NCBI GenBank assembly: GCA_021817245.1
Contig: JAKAVQ010000002.1
Span: forward strand, 140,721-204,720
Reading direction: 5' to 3'
Source of the DNA: Thermoplasmata archaeon
Lineage (GTDB): Archaea; Thermoplasmatota; Thermoplasmata; Lutacidiplasmatales; UBA184
DNA: 64,000 nt
Positions 1 through 9,139 of the stretch are shown here, piece by piece; the first letter of the stretch is position 1; each line of letters begins with the position of its first letter. Both the position numbers and the translations under genes were made by a program. The notes below the pieces were generated by a model, which had not been told where the DNA came from, made no database searches, and was given only the letters and a program-made list of their open reading frames with translations.

Positions 1-155
1 GGAGCCCGGGCCGGTCACGAGGCCCCGCCGAGCCGTGCCGTTCACCCAGCGACCGCCTCCGGAGGAGCGACATCGCATCTGGCCGCCATCGCACCCCTGC
101 CGGCGAGCGCGGAGGACCGCCCGGGCCGATGCCTCGGAACCCCAGAGGTCGGACG

Positions 156-2114
156 CTAGTCGGTGGGTCGGTACGCCTGCATGGGCCGGCCGGCCTGGAT
201 GACGAGCATGACGAACCGCGGGTCCCGGCGGGCCGCCGCGAAGAGGGGGGAAAGACGGACCCGGACCGCCTGCATGGTGTGGTTCTTCGCCGCGGCGAAC
301 ATGTACTCGAAGAACCGGTCCAGGTCGCCCAGGGCGTAGTAGATGAAGCCGATCGACGACTGACGGCTGGTGCCCTTCTTGAACAGTTCGTCGATCTTGG
401 CGATCATGCGGACCGCGGTGTCCCGGTCCCCCGTCCGAGCGGCGAGATAGCCCCGGCACAGCACGGCCGGATCGCTGTTCGGAGCGACGCGCTCCAGCTC
501 CCGAACCATCAACTCGGCCCGCTCGAAGTCGCCCGTGAGCATGTAGTGCTCGGCCAGGCCGCGGTAGGCGTCGATCGGGTCCGACTCGATATGCTTCTTC
601 CAGTGCGCCAGCGCCTCCTCGTGCCGACCCGAATTGAAGTAGGCCTCGCCCTGACGCCGGATCATCGGCGGGGAGAGAGGGTCGAGACGGTAGGCCTCCT
701 CTGCTTCGAGGATGTACGACTCCATGATCCCGAACGAGCCCGCTAGGGAGCTCAGGATGCTGTGGGCCGGCGCCAGGTTCGGGTTGAGCGCGAGAGCACG
801 TCGGAGCTCCCGGTCGAGGATCTCCGCCGGTGCGTCGGCCATGAACGCGAGCTCCCCTAGGAGAGCGTGCGCTTCGGCCAGATCCGGATCGAGCTTGCTC
901 GCTCGCTCGGCGGCCGCCTGCCCCATCTCGATCGATCCGGTCCAGGTCAGGTAGCCTTCGTTGCCCAGGTTGATGTACGCCCGGGCCAGCCCGGCGTAGG
1001 CGCGGGCGAACGTGGGATCGCTCTCGATGGCCTTCTGGAAGTGTTCGACCGATTTCCGCAGGGAGGGTTGGTCCGTCCTCCAGATCAATGCCTGTCCTTG
1101 GAGATACGAGAAGTACGCCAGGGTCTCCTTGGGCCGCTCCAGTTCCGGCACCGACATCTGCGGCTTGGTCAGGCTTCCCGGCAGCGAGGACGCCACCTTC
1201 GTCGCGATCTCGCTCTGCACCGCGAAGATGTCGTCGAGGTCGTCGTCGTACTTCGCGGTCCACAGGTGCTCTTGCGTGGCGACGTCGATCACCTGGACGG
1301 TCACCCGGATCTTGTTCGCGGCGCGGCGGACGCTCCCCTCGACGACCGTCCCGACACCGAGCTCCTTGCCGATCGTGGCGACCTTCTTCTCGCCTTTCTT
1401 GTATCCGAGAACGGAGGTACGGGCGATCACCTTGAGCCCGGGAACCAGCGAGAGGTTCGAGATCAGCTCCTCGGTCAGCCCGTCGGCAAAGTACTCGTCG
1501 TTCGGGTCCGGGCTGATGTTGGCGAAGGGCAGCACGGCGATCCGTGTCCGGTCGGGGGGGTGCGAAGCCTCCTCCGCGCGGTCCGCGTCGCGGCCTTCCC
1601 AGGCGGGCACGATACGGTAGACGTCCATCGGGAGTTCCACGCCTTTCAGCGCCTTGGGCTCGAGTCGGTCAAACCGTTCCGCGACCTTGGTGCGCACCTG
1701 CTCGTAGACCGCGCCGGACACGCACACGCCTCCGGGCTCGGCGAGAGGCTCGATGCGGGCCGCGATGTTGACGGCGTCCCCGAGGATGTCGGCCCCGGTC
1801 TGGACCACGTCCCCGAGATGGACGCCGATACGGATCCGGATCGGTGCCTGTCCGCCCTCGGCGTTCCGCTCGAAGATGCGGCGCTGGACGTTCACGGCGC
1901 ACTGCACGGCCTTGAGCGCGCTGTCGAACTCGACCAGGAATCCGTCGCCCGTGGACTTGATCTCCCGTCCCTGGTGGAGGGCCAGGAGCGGACGCAATAG
2001 GTCCGTCTGCTGCCGGAGCAGTTCCAGCGTGCGACCTTCGTCGGCCTGCGTGGCCGCCGTGAAGCCGACGGTATCGGTGAACATCACCGCGGCGAGGCGG
2101 CGGCCCGGTGCCAC
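156..2114 (-). CDS. Class III adenylate/guanylate cyclase with TolB-like region and TPR repeats
   Basis: The protein has 652 residues. Residues 1-165 form a class III nucleotide cyclase domain that would make a cyclic nucleotide from ATP or GTP. The two metal-binding aspartates are present (FTD at D14, GDGF at D58), as are a substrate-contacting lysine (K53) and the GDAVNIAAR motif with N116 and R120, so the site looks intact. Residues about 190-305 match the TolB N-terminal-like region found in many bacterial cyclase-TPR proteins (it begins RIAVLPFANIS). Residues about 330-640 are TPR-like helical repeats for protein contacts. No membrane segment is visible, so it is probably cytoplasmic. 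The start is GTG. An AT-rich box (GCTTAATTC, near 2140) lies about 26 nt upstream and fits a leaderless transcript. This architecture is mostly bacterial, so transfer is possible. The nucleotide made is not determined. Confidence 0.85.
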   Translation of the reverse strand: MAPGRRLAAVMFTDTVGFTAATQADEGRTLELLRQQTDLLRPLLALHQGREIKSTGDGFLVEFDSALKAVQCAVNVQRRIFERNAEGGQAPIRIRIGVHLGDVVQTGADILGDAVNIAARIEPLAEPGGVCVSGAVYEQVRTKVAERFDRLEPKALKGVELPMDVYRIVPAWEGRDADRAEEASHPPDRTRIAVLPFANISPDPNDEYFADGLTEELISNLSLVPGLKVIARTSVLGYKKGEKKVATIGKELGVGTVVEGSVRRAANKIRVTVQVIDVATQEHLWTAKYDDDLDDIFAVQSEIATKVASSLPGSLTKPQMSVPELERPKETLAYFSYLQGQALIWRTDQPSLRKSVEHFQKAIESDPTFARAYAGLARAYINLGNEGYLTWTGSIEMGQAAAERASKLDPDLAEAHALLGELAFMADAPAEILDRELRRALALNPNLAPAHSILSSLAGSFGIMESYILEAEEAYRLDPLSPPMIRRQGEAYFNSGRHEEALAHWKKHIESDPIDAYRGLAEHYMLTGDFERAELMVRELERVAPNSDPAVLCRGYLAARTGDRDTAVRMIAKIDELFKKGTSRQSSIGFIYYALGDLDRFFEYMFAAAKNHTMQAVRVRLSPLFAAARRDPRFVMLVIQAGRPMQAYRPTD

Positions 2115-2271
2115 GGGCGATGGATGCCTTCGGTGAATTAAGCGTGTGGGCTGGGGAGCGGGCGACCGGGGGCCCGGTCGGCCGACGGAAACTCGGTCGG
2201 CGGGTGACCGCGGCCCCGTGGACGCGTGTCGTGATAGGGAGACCGCACGTTCCCCGAGCGGGCGGGGCCGC

Positions 2272-3408
2272 TCACCCCGCCGACGGGTTGGCGACGCTCA
2301 CCGAGTGGATGCCCGGGAACTGGAACGGCAAGAGTCGCCAGGTCTTCCCCGCGTCCGGGCTGACGAAGAGCTGGCCGGTGGTCGTGCCGACGTAGATCCC
2401 CGCGGGGGAGAGGTTGTCGGTCGCGATCCCCTCCCGCTGGACCCCGAAGTGACCCGGGAAGGCCTTCGGCGCGACGAGCTTGCGCCACTTCCGGCTCCGG
2501 TCGTTCCACTCGTGGACCTGGAAGTGCCCTTCTCCGGTCACCCGGGCGCGTCCGTCGAGCCGGACGAAGTACGCCCGCCCCGGCGCCGAGGGAGGGGACG
2601 CCACGCCGAACCCGAAGTCGTCGCCGAGCGGCTTTCCGATCCGGGTCCACGTCTCCATCCGGTCGTGCGAGACGTACATCCCGCCGTGGTCCTGCCGATA
2701 GAAGGTGTCGGGGTCCGCGGCGTCCGCGGCCACGTGGTGGACGCACTGCCCGGTCTCGGGGTACTTCTCCGGAAGGAACGGTGTTTCGACCCCCTTGTTG
2801 GTCGGCTTCCAGCTCTGCCCGCCATCGTCCGACCGGAACGTCCCCACCGAGGACATCCCGACGTACAGGCGCCGGGAATCCCGGGGGTCGACGAGGATCG
2901 TGTGCAGGCACGCCCCGCCGAACCCGGGGGCCCAGCCCGCCCTCGCGGGATGGTGGTTGATGCTGTCGATCGGTTCCCAGCTCGACCCGAGGTCCGAGCT
3001 GCGGAAGAGGAGGTGCGGATCGGCCCCCAGGTACAGTGTCTTCGGCTCGCTCGAGAGCCCGGGTTCGATGCGCCACAGGTTGTTCAGTGGCCGCGCCACC
3101 GGGGTGCCGGGGTCCGCCTCGTTGAACGCGGGCTTGCGCTCCTTCTTGATCGGCGTCAATGGAGTCGCGATCTCGTTCCACCGCCGGCCCCAGTTTCGCG
3201 AGCGCTGGACCATCGGGCCCCAGAACCCGTTGTTCACCGCGGCATAGAGGTCGCCCGGATGCCGAGGGTCGGCCACCACGTGGTAGACCTCGTCGCCCGC
3301 GTGGGCCACGGCACCCACCTTCCACGTCTTGCGCCGCTTGTCCCCTTCGACGACGTAGCTCCCCTTCCGCGTGCCCAGCAGAATCCGCACCTTCTCGTTC
3401 TTCTCCAT
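2272..3408 (-). CDS. BNR-repeat beta-propeller protein (sialidase-like fold, function unknown)
   Basis: The 378-residue protein carries several Asp-box (BNR) type blades, for example SSDLGSSW, SDDGGQSW and SPDAGKTW, spread from about residue 130 to 360. Such repeats occur in sialidases, Vps10/sortilin domains and photosystem II stability factor-like proteins. No sialidase Arg triad or RIP motif is recognisable, so calling it a sialidase would be unsafe. No signal peptide is evident. The start lies 13 nt after the stop of the upstream MoaD/ThiS-like gene, so the two are almost certainly one transcript. A propeller protein beside a ubiquitin-like carrier suggests a shared, uncharacterised role, such as a conjugation partner or target. 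The ATG start is supported by the MEKNEK start, which leads straight into the first strand. Confidence 0.8.
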   Translation of the reverse strand: MEKNEKVRILLGTRKGSYVVEGDKRRKTWKVGAVAHAGDEVYHVVADPRHPGDLYAAVNNGFWGPMVQRSRNWGRRWNEIATPLTPIKKERKPAFNEADPGTPVARPLNNLWRIEPGLSSEPKTLYLGADPHLLFRSSDLGSSWEPIDSINHHPARAGWAPGFGGACLHTILVDPRDSRRLYVGMSSVGTFRSDDGGQSWKPTNKGVETPFLPEKYPETGQCVHHVAADAADPDTFYRQDHGGMYVSHDRMETWTRIGKPLGDDFGFGVASPPSAPGRAYFVRLDGRARVTGEGHFQVHEWNDRSRKWRKLVAPKAFPGHFGVQREGIATDNLSPAGIYVGTTTGQLFVSPDAGKTWRLLPFQFPGIHSVSVANPSAG

Positions 3409-3421
3409 GTTCTTGACCTCT

Positions 3422-3844
3422 CTACCCGCCCGCTATCGAATGGAGGATGTCGATGGTTCGGGCGCCGGCCAGCGACGTGGTCACGCCCGTCGTGCCGCTC
3501 ACGTCCTCCCCATCCACGAAGACCCGAACGTACCGGCGCAGCTGGCCGGTCTCGTCCCGAAGCTTGAACCGAAGACGCGGGTACCTCTGCTCGAGCGCGT
3601 CGAGGAGGTGCTCGACCGAGTCGGCACCGACCGTCTCCACGCTCGGGGGTCCGAACTCCCGGAGCCAGCTGTCCAGGTGGACCTCGAGGCTGGCCGGGGC
3701 CAACGGGCGATGGGACCCGGTAACAGACCCGTCCGACGACGTCGATCTCGCCTCGGTCGGGCCCCTCGCGGCCGGGCGCCGGCGGGCACCCCCGGTAGCG
3801 GGTACCCTCGCCTCGCTGTTCGGTGGTCGCGTCGCCGGCTTCAT
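3422..3844 (-). CDS. MoaD/ThiS-family ubiquitin-like sulfur-carrier protein
   Basis: The last roughly 88 residues match the beta-grasp MoaD/ThiS family (also called SAMP in archaea). They include the VFVDGEDV strand and end with Ile-Ala-Gly-Gly. The C-terminal GG is the site that E1-like enzymes adenylate, for sulfur transfer in molybdopterin or tRNA thiolation, or for protein conjugation. The start is uncertain. ATG at 3844 gives 140 residues with a basic, low-complexity 51-residue N-terminus. TTG at 3703 gives a 93-residue protein of normal family length. The gene lies 13 nt upstream of the BNR-propeller gene on the same strand. No E1 or other molybdopterin gene is in the window, so the pathway cannot be assigned. 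Confidence 0.72.
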   Translation of the reverse strand: MKPATRPPNSEARVPATGGARRRPAARGPTEARSTSSDGSVTGSHRPLAPASLEVHLDSWLREFGPPSVETVGADSVEHLLDALEQRYPRLRFKLRDETGQLRRYVRVFVDGEDVSGTTGVTTSLAGARTIDILHSIAGG

Positions 3845-4083
3845 CGGGTGCCGGACCGCTCCGGTCCGCACCGTACCGAGACGCGGCCCGGCGGAAGAAC
3901 CCTCCTCTCCTCCGCGAGCCCCGTAGCCCCGGCCCGGATCTAAGACCGCCGGTCTCCCCGGTAGGTCACGACGGACCCGACCGAGACTATCGGTACCGGG
4001 CCCGCGCCCGATGGGCGCATCGTCCGGTCGATCCGCGTGCCCCTCCACCACTGTCATGCGACCCCCCCTCCGCCCGGGCCCCC

Positions 4084-4112
4084 GAGTATCAAATGTAAAC
4101 CATATGAACCGG
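4084..4112 (+). promoter_or_regulatory. AT-rich promoter/operator-like stretch before the HxlR gene
   Basis: Bases about 4084-4112 (containing ATCAAATGTAAACCATATG) are an AT-rich island in sequence otherwise near 70% GC, 24-50 nt before the regulator start. It probably contains the TATA element. HxlR proteins often bind their own promoter, so autoregulation is an inference. Confidence 0.45.
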
Positions 4113-4135
4113 TAGGTGAGTGGAAGGATACCGAC

Positions 4136-4657
4136 ATGCGTAGGAACCTCGGTCGGCCGGCGCTCCCGGAACTCAAGGTCGATTTCGCGGGCTGTCCGGT
4201 CAGGGCCAGCCTGGACGTCCTCGGCCGCAAGTGGGCGCTCCTGGTGCTCCGGAACATCGAGCTCTATGGAGCCGAGCGGTTCAACGAGATGCTGCGGGTC
4301 ACACCGGGGTTGACCAAGAGGGTCCTCGCCATGCGGCTCAAGGAGCTCGACCAGGGCGGGTTCATCCGCACCGTCGAACGGGGCCGCAGCTTCCGGAGGT
4401 GGGGTCTTACCGAGAAGGGGAGGGATGCCCTCCCGATCCTGATGGCGCTGGTCCACTTCGGGTCGAAGTGGCACGCGGACGAGGTCTTCCGGGACCGGCG
4501 ACCCCGGTCCTTGAGCGAGGTGTTCGAACGGTCGTACATTCGAACGACCCTCCGGGAGATGACCGCGGCCGGAGCGTCGCCGAGGACCGGCCGACGGAGG
4601 ATCGTGGGAACTCCTCGCAGGGCCGTTGCGATCGCCGCCGAGCCTCCTCTCGCGTGA
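4136..4657 (+). CDS. HxlR-family winged-helix transcriptional regulator
   Basis: The 173-residue protein has the typical HxlR start of the wing-helix domain: a conserved cysteine followed by PVRASLDVLGRKWALLVL (residues about 23-40), then the recognition-helix region LTKRVLAMRLKELDQGGFI. HxlR proteins are dimeric DNA-binding regulators, and some sense thiol or electrophile stress through the N-terminal Cys. The ATG at 4136 was chosen because it directly precedes the conserved domain and follows an AGGA-like site. An upstream in-frame start at 4037 would add a low-complexity tail through the promoter. The gene is divergent from the MoaD-BNR pair, which it might control. The C-terminal 40 residues are Arg- and Ala-rich and probably disordered. 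Confidence 0.85.
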   Translation: MRRNLGRPALPELKVDFAGCPVRASLDVLGRKWALLVLRNIELYGAERFNEMLRVTPGLTKRVLAMRLKELDQGGFIRTVERGRSFRRWGLTEKGRDALPILMALVHFGSKWHADEVFRDRRPRSLSEVFERSYIRTTLREMTAAGASPRTGRRRIVGTPRRAVAIAAEPPLA

Positions 4658-4890
4658 GATCGCTTCCCGCGCGGCCGGCCGCTCCGAGCGCCGACAAGAG
4701 AGCGGCCGGTGGAAACGGCCGCCCCATCGGGTCACGGTCCCGGTCCGGAGCGGGCGCCGCTCCGCGGCCGCATGACGGGACACCGCCCGACACGCCGCTC
4801 GGGCGGGCGGTGGCTCTTTCCCCTTCGGTCGGGGGAGGGACGACCGTGGGGAGGGTCGCGTTTATGCCACCCCAGCACGTCCGACGGGAC

Positions 4891-5898
4891 GTGATCGCCC
4901 TGGGCAAAGGGGCGGTGGTCTCGAAGACCCCGTTCCGACTGACGTTCGCCGGCGGTGGCACCGACCTTCCCGAGTTCTACCGGGAGCACGGCCCGGGCGC
5001 CTGCGTGGCCGGGGCGATGAACAAGGGGATCTACGTGATGGTGGTCGAGAACTTCAACCCCGACGAGATCCGGGTGAGCTACCGTATCACCGAGGACGCG
5101 AAGCGTAGCATCGACGAGATCTCCCACGGCGCGATCCGGGAGGCGCTGCGCCTCCTCAAGATCCCGAGCGGGGTGCAGGTGATCACCGCGACGCAGATGC
5201 CGTCGCGGGGCACCGGCATCGGCTCGAGCAGCAGCTGCGCGGTCGGCACCCTCAACGCCCTCCACGCGTGGAAGGGCGAACGGGTCGGCCCGCGACAGCT
5301 CGCCAAGGAGGCCGTGCGGATCGAGCGGGAGATCCTCCGGGAGCCCGGAGGCGTCCAGGACCAGTACTGCGCGGCGTACGGGGGGCTGAACCTCATCCAG
5401 ATCGCGCGGGACGGCGGGGTCTCGGTCCACAACCTCGGCATCGACCACGAAGGGCTCGAGCTCCTGAACCGGCACCTGATGCTGTTCTTCACCGGTATCG
5501 AGCGACGCGCCGCGGACATCCACATCCAGCAGATCGGGCAGATCGACGACTACCTCGATTCCTACCGGAGGATGCGGGCCCTCGCCCTCGAGACCGCCCG
5601 GGCCCTCGAGAACCTCGACTTCCCCGAGGTCGGGCGCCTCATGGACGAGAACTGGCAGCTCAAGCGGCAGCTTTCGGACGGGATCAGCACGACCACGATC
5701 GACAAGGTCTACGCCGTGGCGAAGGAGAGCGGCGCCCTGGGCGGGAAGCTTCTCGGCGCCGGGGGCGGGGGGTTCCTTTTCTTCCTGGTCGCCCCCGAGC
5801 GTCAGAAGGAGGTCCGGCGCGCGATGGAGGCGCTCGGACTTCACCCGAAGGCGGCCGGCTTCGAGATCTCGGGCAGCACGATCGTGCACCAGGAGTGA
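4891..5898 (+). CDS. GHMP-family sugar kinase (HddA/heptose-7-phosphate kinase-like)
   Basis: This protein of about 335 residues begins with the SKTPFRLTFAGGGTDLPEFY motif typical of D-glycero-D-manno-heptose 7-phosphate kinase and L-fucose kinase-like GHMP enzymes. It has the ATP-binding P-x3-G-x-G-S-S motif (PSRGTGIGSSSSCAVG) and the C-terminal GGKLLGAGGGGF loop. It should phosphorylate a sugar or sugar phosphate at C1 for nucleotide-sugar synthesis; the exact sugar cannot be read from sequence. GTG at 4891 was chosen because a TTTATG box sits about 27 nt upstream. ATG at 4864 (344 residues) and GTG at 4915 are alternatives. It precedes the large surface/glycan region, which fits a role in glycan precursor supply. 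Confidence 0.82.
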   Translation: MIALGKGAVVSKTPFRLTFAGGGTDLPEFYREHGPGACVAGAMNKGIYVMVVENFNPDEIRVSYRITEDAKRSIDEISHGAIREALRLLKIPSGVQVITATQMPSRGTGIGSSSSCAVGTLNALHAWKGERVGPRQLAKEAVRIEREILREPGGVQDQYCAAYGGLNLIQIARDGGVSVHNLGIDHEGLELLNRHLMLFFTGIERRAADIHIQQIGQIDDYLDSYRRMRALALETARALENLDFPEVGRLMDENWQLKRQLSDGISTTTIDKVYAVAKESGALGGKLLGAGGGGFLFFLVAPERQKEVRRAMEALGLHPKAAGFEISGSTIVHQE

Positions 5899-6174
5899 GC
5901 CGGAACCTTCCGCCCCGGTGGGACGGAGCCTCGGGGGTCCAGCCGCCACCGGACCGTTCCGCCCGGTACCGCCGCTCGGGCCCGGACGATCGGGGCCGGG
6001 ATGCCAAAGCCTGGCCCGACCGCGACGCGCCGGCGCGCGGTCGCCGCGTGGACGGTGCGGCCGCCCGAGCGGCCGGAAACGCGGCCCGGCGCGACCGACG
6101 GGGGGTTGCCCGGGTATCCTTATTGGGACTCGGAACCGCTATATCGAGTGCCCCGGCTTCGAAATCGGCGTCGC

Positions 6175-7425
6175 ATGTCGTCCCCGCCACCCCCCACCGT
6201 ACCCGTTGCCCCGTCCCCGACGCCGGCGGTCGACCCGACCGCGAAGCGTCGACGGCGGCGACGGAGCGGGCCGTCCGAGAGCAGCCTCAACCTCCGGCTC
6301 TCCGCGGTGCTCGTTTCCCTTCTTCTCCTCGGGGGAGTCCTCCTCTACGAACTCGACCGGAGCCACCCCCCGAACCGAGGGACGGGCGTCTTGCCGGTGC
6401 CGTCCCTCAACCTCCCCAGCCCGATCCGGCACGTGATCGTCATCTTCCTCGAGAACCAGCCTCGCTCGCTCGTCCTCCAGAACGGCACGTTCGAGCGGTA
6501 CCTCGCCGAGAAGTACTCGTTCGCCGATCAGTTCCACGGCATCAGCGCGAACTCGATCGCGGACTACATGTACGTCACGAGCGGCTCCGACTCCGGCAAC
6601 GTGGTCTCGATCCCCCAGCTGGTCGACCGTGCGGGCGAGACCTGGGCGGGGTACATGGAGAGCATGCCCACCCCGTGCGACCTGCAGAGCTCGGGCCTCT
6701 ACTACATCGACCACAACCCGTTCATCTTCTACAACTACGTCACGGGGAACATCCTGCCGGGGTACTGCGCCGCGCACGTGCAGGGCCTCGGGAGCTGGAA
6801 CGCCTCGGTCGCCGCCGGGACCCTTCCGAACTACGTCTTCATCACGCCCAACATGAACGACGACGCGCACAACACGTCCGTCCCCTACGCCGACAGCTGG
6901 CTGCACGGCTTCCTGAGCCCGTTCCTCAATTCCTCCCTCTTCGCGAGCAGCGTGGTGTTCGTCACGTACGACTCGAACGCGAGCGAGGGCGGAACCCCCG
7001 CGAACGGCAACGGACGCGTCTACTTCGCCGCGATCAGCCCGTATGCCCATCTCGGCTACACCTCGCAGATCACCTACAACGACTTCGACCTCCTCACCAC
7101 CACCGAGTGGCTGCTCGGGCTCGGCCACACCAACCACAACGACAACTGGGCGATCGAACCCCCGATGACCGACCTCTTCGACTTCGCGACCACGTACACG
7201 GTGCAGGGGACCGTGACGTTCCAGAACGCCCCGATCGCCGGCGCTCTCGTGAACGGCAGCGGCTACGCGGTCGTGACCGACCCCGCAGGCGCCTACTCTC
7301 TTACGCTCCCGAACGGAACGTACGCGATGAGCGCCGCTCGGCCGGACGGCTCGTGCGCGAGCTCTCCCGCGACGTTCACGGTCGGGGGCTCGAACTCGAC
7401 CGTCAACTTCGCCCTGGCGTGCTAG
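6175..7425 (+). CDS. Membrane-anchored phosphoesterase (acid phosphatase/phospholipase C family)
   Basis: The 416-residue protein begins with a Pro-rich cytoplasmic stretch and then a single hydrophobic segment (LSAVLVSLLLLGGVLL), so it is probably anchored with the enzyme outside the cell. The phosphoesterase core starts with HVIVIFLENQ, where the Glu-Asn pair is a metal-binding signature of this family, and includes NYVFITPNMNDDAHN and VVFVTYDSN. About 75 C-terminal residues form a carboxypeptidase-regulatory-like beta domain (GTVTFQNAPIAGALVNGSG). Many N-x-S/T sites are present. ATG at 6175 was chosen to follow the CTATATCG box near 6142. The 3' end overlaps the convergent glycosidase-like gene by 23 nt. 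The natural substrate is unknown. Confidence 0.78.
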   Translation: MSSPPPPTVPVAPSPTPAVDPTAKRRRRRRSGPSESSLNLRLSAVLVSLLLLGGVLLYELDRSHPPNRGTGVLPVPSLNLPSPIRHVIVIFLENQPRSLVLQNGTFERYLAEKYSFADQFHGISANSIADYMYVTSGSDSGNVVSIPQLVDRAGETWAGYMESMPTPCDLQSSGLYYIDHNPFIFYNYVTGNILPGYCAAHVQGLGSWNASVAAGTLPNYVFITPNMNDDAHNTSVPYADSWLHGFLSPFLNSSLFASSVVFVTYDSNASEGGTPANGNGRVYFAAISPYAHLGYTSQITYNDFDLLTTTEWLLGLGHTNHNDNWAIEPPMTDLFDFATTYTVQGTVTFQNAPIAGALVNGSGYAVVTDPAGAYSLTLPNGTYAMSAARPDGSCASSPATFTVGGSNSTVNFALAC

Positions 7426-8998
7426 CCGCGAACGGGCGGGCCATCGCGGGGCCCCCGACGCTCCCGTCGCCCGTTCCGGCCGACCACCGCATCCCGCTTC
7501 CGGCCGCCGCTCCCGTGAGCAGCGCGACCGGCCCGACGGTCGGAGCGGGAGCGTGGGCGGCGCTCGCCGGCAGCGCGGGGACGGCCCTCCAGACGAGGAG
7601 GGCGTCGGGGGGCACGACCCACGTGTCCCTCGCGTTCGGGATGGGGGGGCTCGCGACCGGTGCGGAGGTCGAGTTCGACCAGGTCAGGGCGGCCCCCGAC
7701 GGCGCGTACCCCGCGAGACCCGTGAGGTTCGCCCGAACGGCCCACGATGCGTTGGCGTTCACGAGGAGCACGACCGAGGGAGCGCTCGCGTTCCCGCCGA
7801 GCGCGACCGCGTAGAGCCCGCCCAGGGTCGACGAAAGGGTGCTCGGCTCCCACGTGGCGGGAAGCGGGTCCAGCAGGGAGGCGACCAGAGTGTAGGTCGG
7901 CTGGACCGCTCCGTTCGGCGAGAGCCAGGCTCCCGGGTACGTCCCCTGCGCCGCCCAGTACGCAAGACCTCCCGACCCCGACTCGATCGCCTGGACGAGC
8001 TCGGCCGCCTCAAAAGTGACCCACGGGAACCCGGCGGAAGTGTTGGCCGTCGCGCCGGAGGCGACGCCCGCCTCCTCGACCAGGACCGCCACCCGGCAGC
8101 TCGCGCAGGCGGCGGCGATCGTGGCTTCGGCCGCGGCGACCCGGGTCGGGATCCCGTTCGAGTTGTTGAGGTCGGCGAACAGCCCCGCGAGCCCTCCCCC
8201 GGTCAGGTTCGAGGCGATCGGATACACGTGGATCGCGACGGCGCTCAGGTTCGGTCCGTTGACCTGAACGGTCGCCTGGACCCACGACTCCTCCCCGAAC
8301 CCCCCCGCGCCGACCCCGGGGAGGCCGATGATCGGGGTCGAGGGGTCGACCGCGCGGATCGCGGAGACGTAGCTTGCCACTTCCTGCGCGTACAGCGTCG
8401 GGTCCGTGCCGAAGGTCTGCCCCGGGGCCCAGTCGGCCCACGCGACCCCGAAGTGCGTCCAGAGGTCGGGCTCGTTCCCCACCTCCCAGTACGCCGGGCG
8501 GAAGCCGAGCGACTGGACGAAGTAGCTGACCTCCTGGGCAGCGAACGATGGGTCGTCGATCTCCCCGGGCAGCGTGACGATGGCCGAGCAGCTCACGCTC
8601 TTGCACCACGCCGCGAACTCGGCGGCGGTGGTGGCCGGGGGTAGCGGGGCGCCGGGGCCTCCGTAGACGAGGCCGGTACCGTTGAGGGCAAGAGCGTCCA
8701 GGCGGTCGCCGAGGTCCCCGCCGGGCCAGCGGACGAGGTGGACTCCCGACGCGGCGACCGCGGAGCCCTGAGCCCCCTGCATTGCGAACGTGGCCCGAAG
8801 GTTGATCCCCAGGAAGTCCGGGCCGATGGTCCGGGGGGTAGCACCCGCCGAGGGGGTCAGTGTGGCGTTGGCCGTCGGATAGGAAGGGGTCGCCGGTCCC
8901 CGGGGGTGGGTGTAGAATCCCCACGTCACGAGGGCTCCCGAAAGCACGATCGCCACCACGAGGAGGGCGATAACGGTGCGCGAGCGGTCCGGCCGCAC
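7403..8998 (-). CDS. Membrane-anchored glycoside hydrolase-like protein (GH39/51/79-like TIM barrel)
   Basis: This protein of about 531 residues has an N-terminal hydrophobic anchor (RTVIALLVVAIVLSGALVTW) followed by a clan GH-A-like barrel. HLVRWPGGDLGDRLD resembles the first strand of GH51/GH79 enzymes. YWEVGNEPDLW carries the Asn-Glu pair expected to be the acid/base. VLVEEAG could supply the nucleophile glutamate. A paralogue at 17393-19663 shares these sites (YWEIGNEPGLW, FVTELGSG). The GTG at 8998 was preferred over the longer start at 9106 because TTATTAG at about 9021 lies 26 nt upstream. It probably acts on surface or environmental polysaccharide, but the substrate is unknown. The last roughly 40 residues are low complexity. 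Confidence 0.7.
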   Translation of the reverse strand: MRPDRSRTVIALLVVAIVLSGALVTWGFYTHPRGPATPSYPTANATLTPSAGATPRTIGPDFLGINLRATFAMQGAQGSAVAASGVHLVRWPGGDLGDRLDALALNGTGLVYGGPGAPLPPATTAAEFAAWCKSVSCSAIVTLPGEIDDPSFAAQEVSYFVQSLGFRPAYWEVGNEPDLWTHFGVAWADWAPGQTFGTDPTLYAQEVASYVSAIRAVDPSTPIIGLPGVGAGGFGEESWVQATVQVNGPNLSAVAIHVYPIASNLTGGGLAGLFADLNNSNGIPTRVAAAEATIAAACASCRVAVLVEEAGVASGATANTSAGFPWVTFEAAELVQAIESGSGGLAYWAAQGTYPGAWLSPNGAVQPTYTLVASLLDPLPATWEPSTLSSTLGGLYAVALGGNASAPSVVLLVNANASWAVRANLTGLAGYAPSGAALTWSNSTSAPVASPPIPNARDTWVVPPDALLVWRAVPALPASAAHAPAPTVGPVALLTGAAAGSGMRWSAGTGDGSVGGPAMARPFAASTPGRS

Positions 8999-9139
8999 GC
9001 GCGAGCATGCGACCGCTCCGTTATTAGGGGTGGCCCCGCACCACCGCCCGTATCGGACGGTCCGCCGCCGGGCGGCCACTCGGACCGACGGGTCGGCTCT
9101 CGACACCTCGGTGTAGGGACCGACGCCCGCACGGGGCGG

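Noticed and set aside
2272-3408. Calling the BNR protein a sialidase
   Set aside because: Only the Asp-box repeats are seen; the catalytic Arg triad and other sialidase residues are not recognisable.
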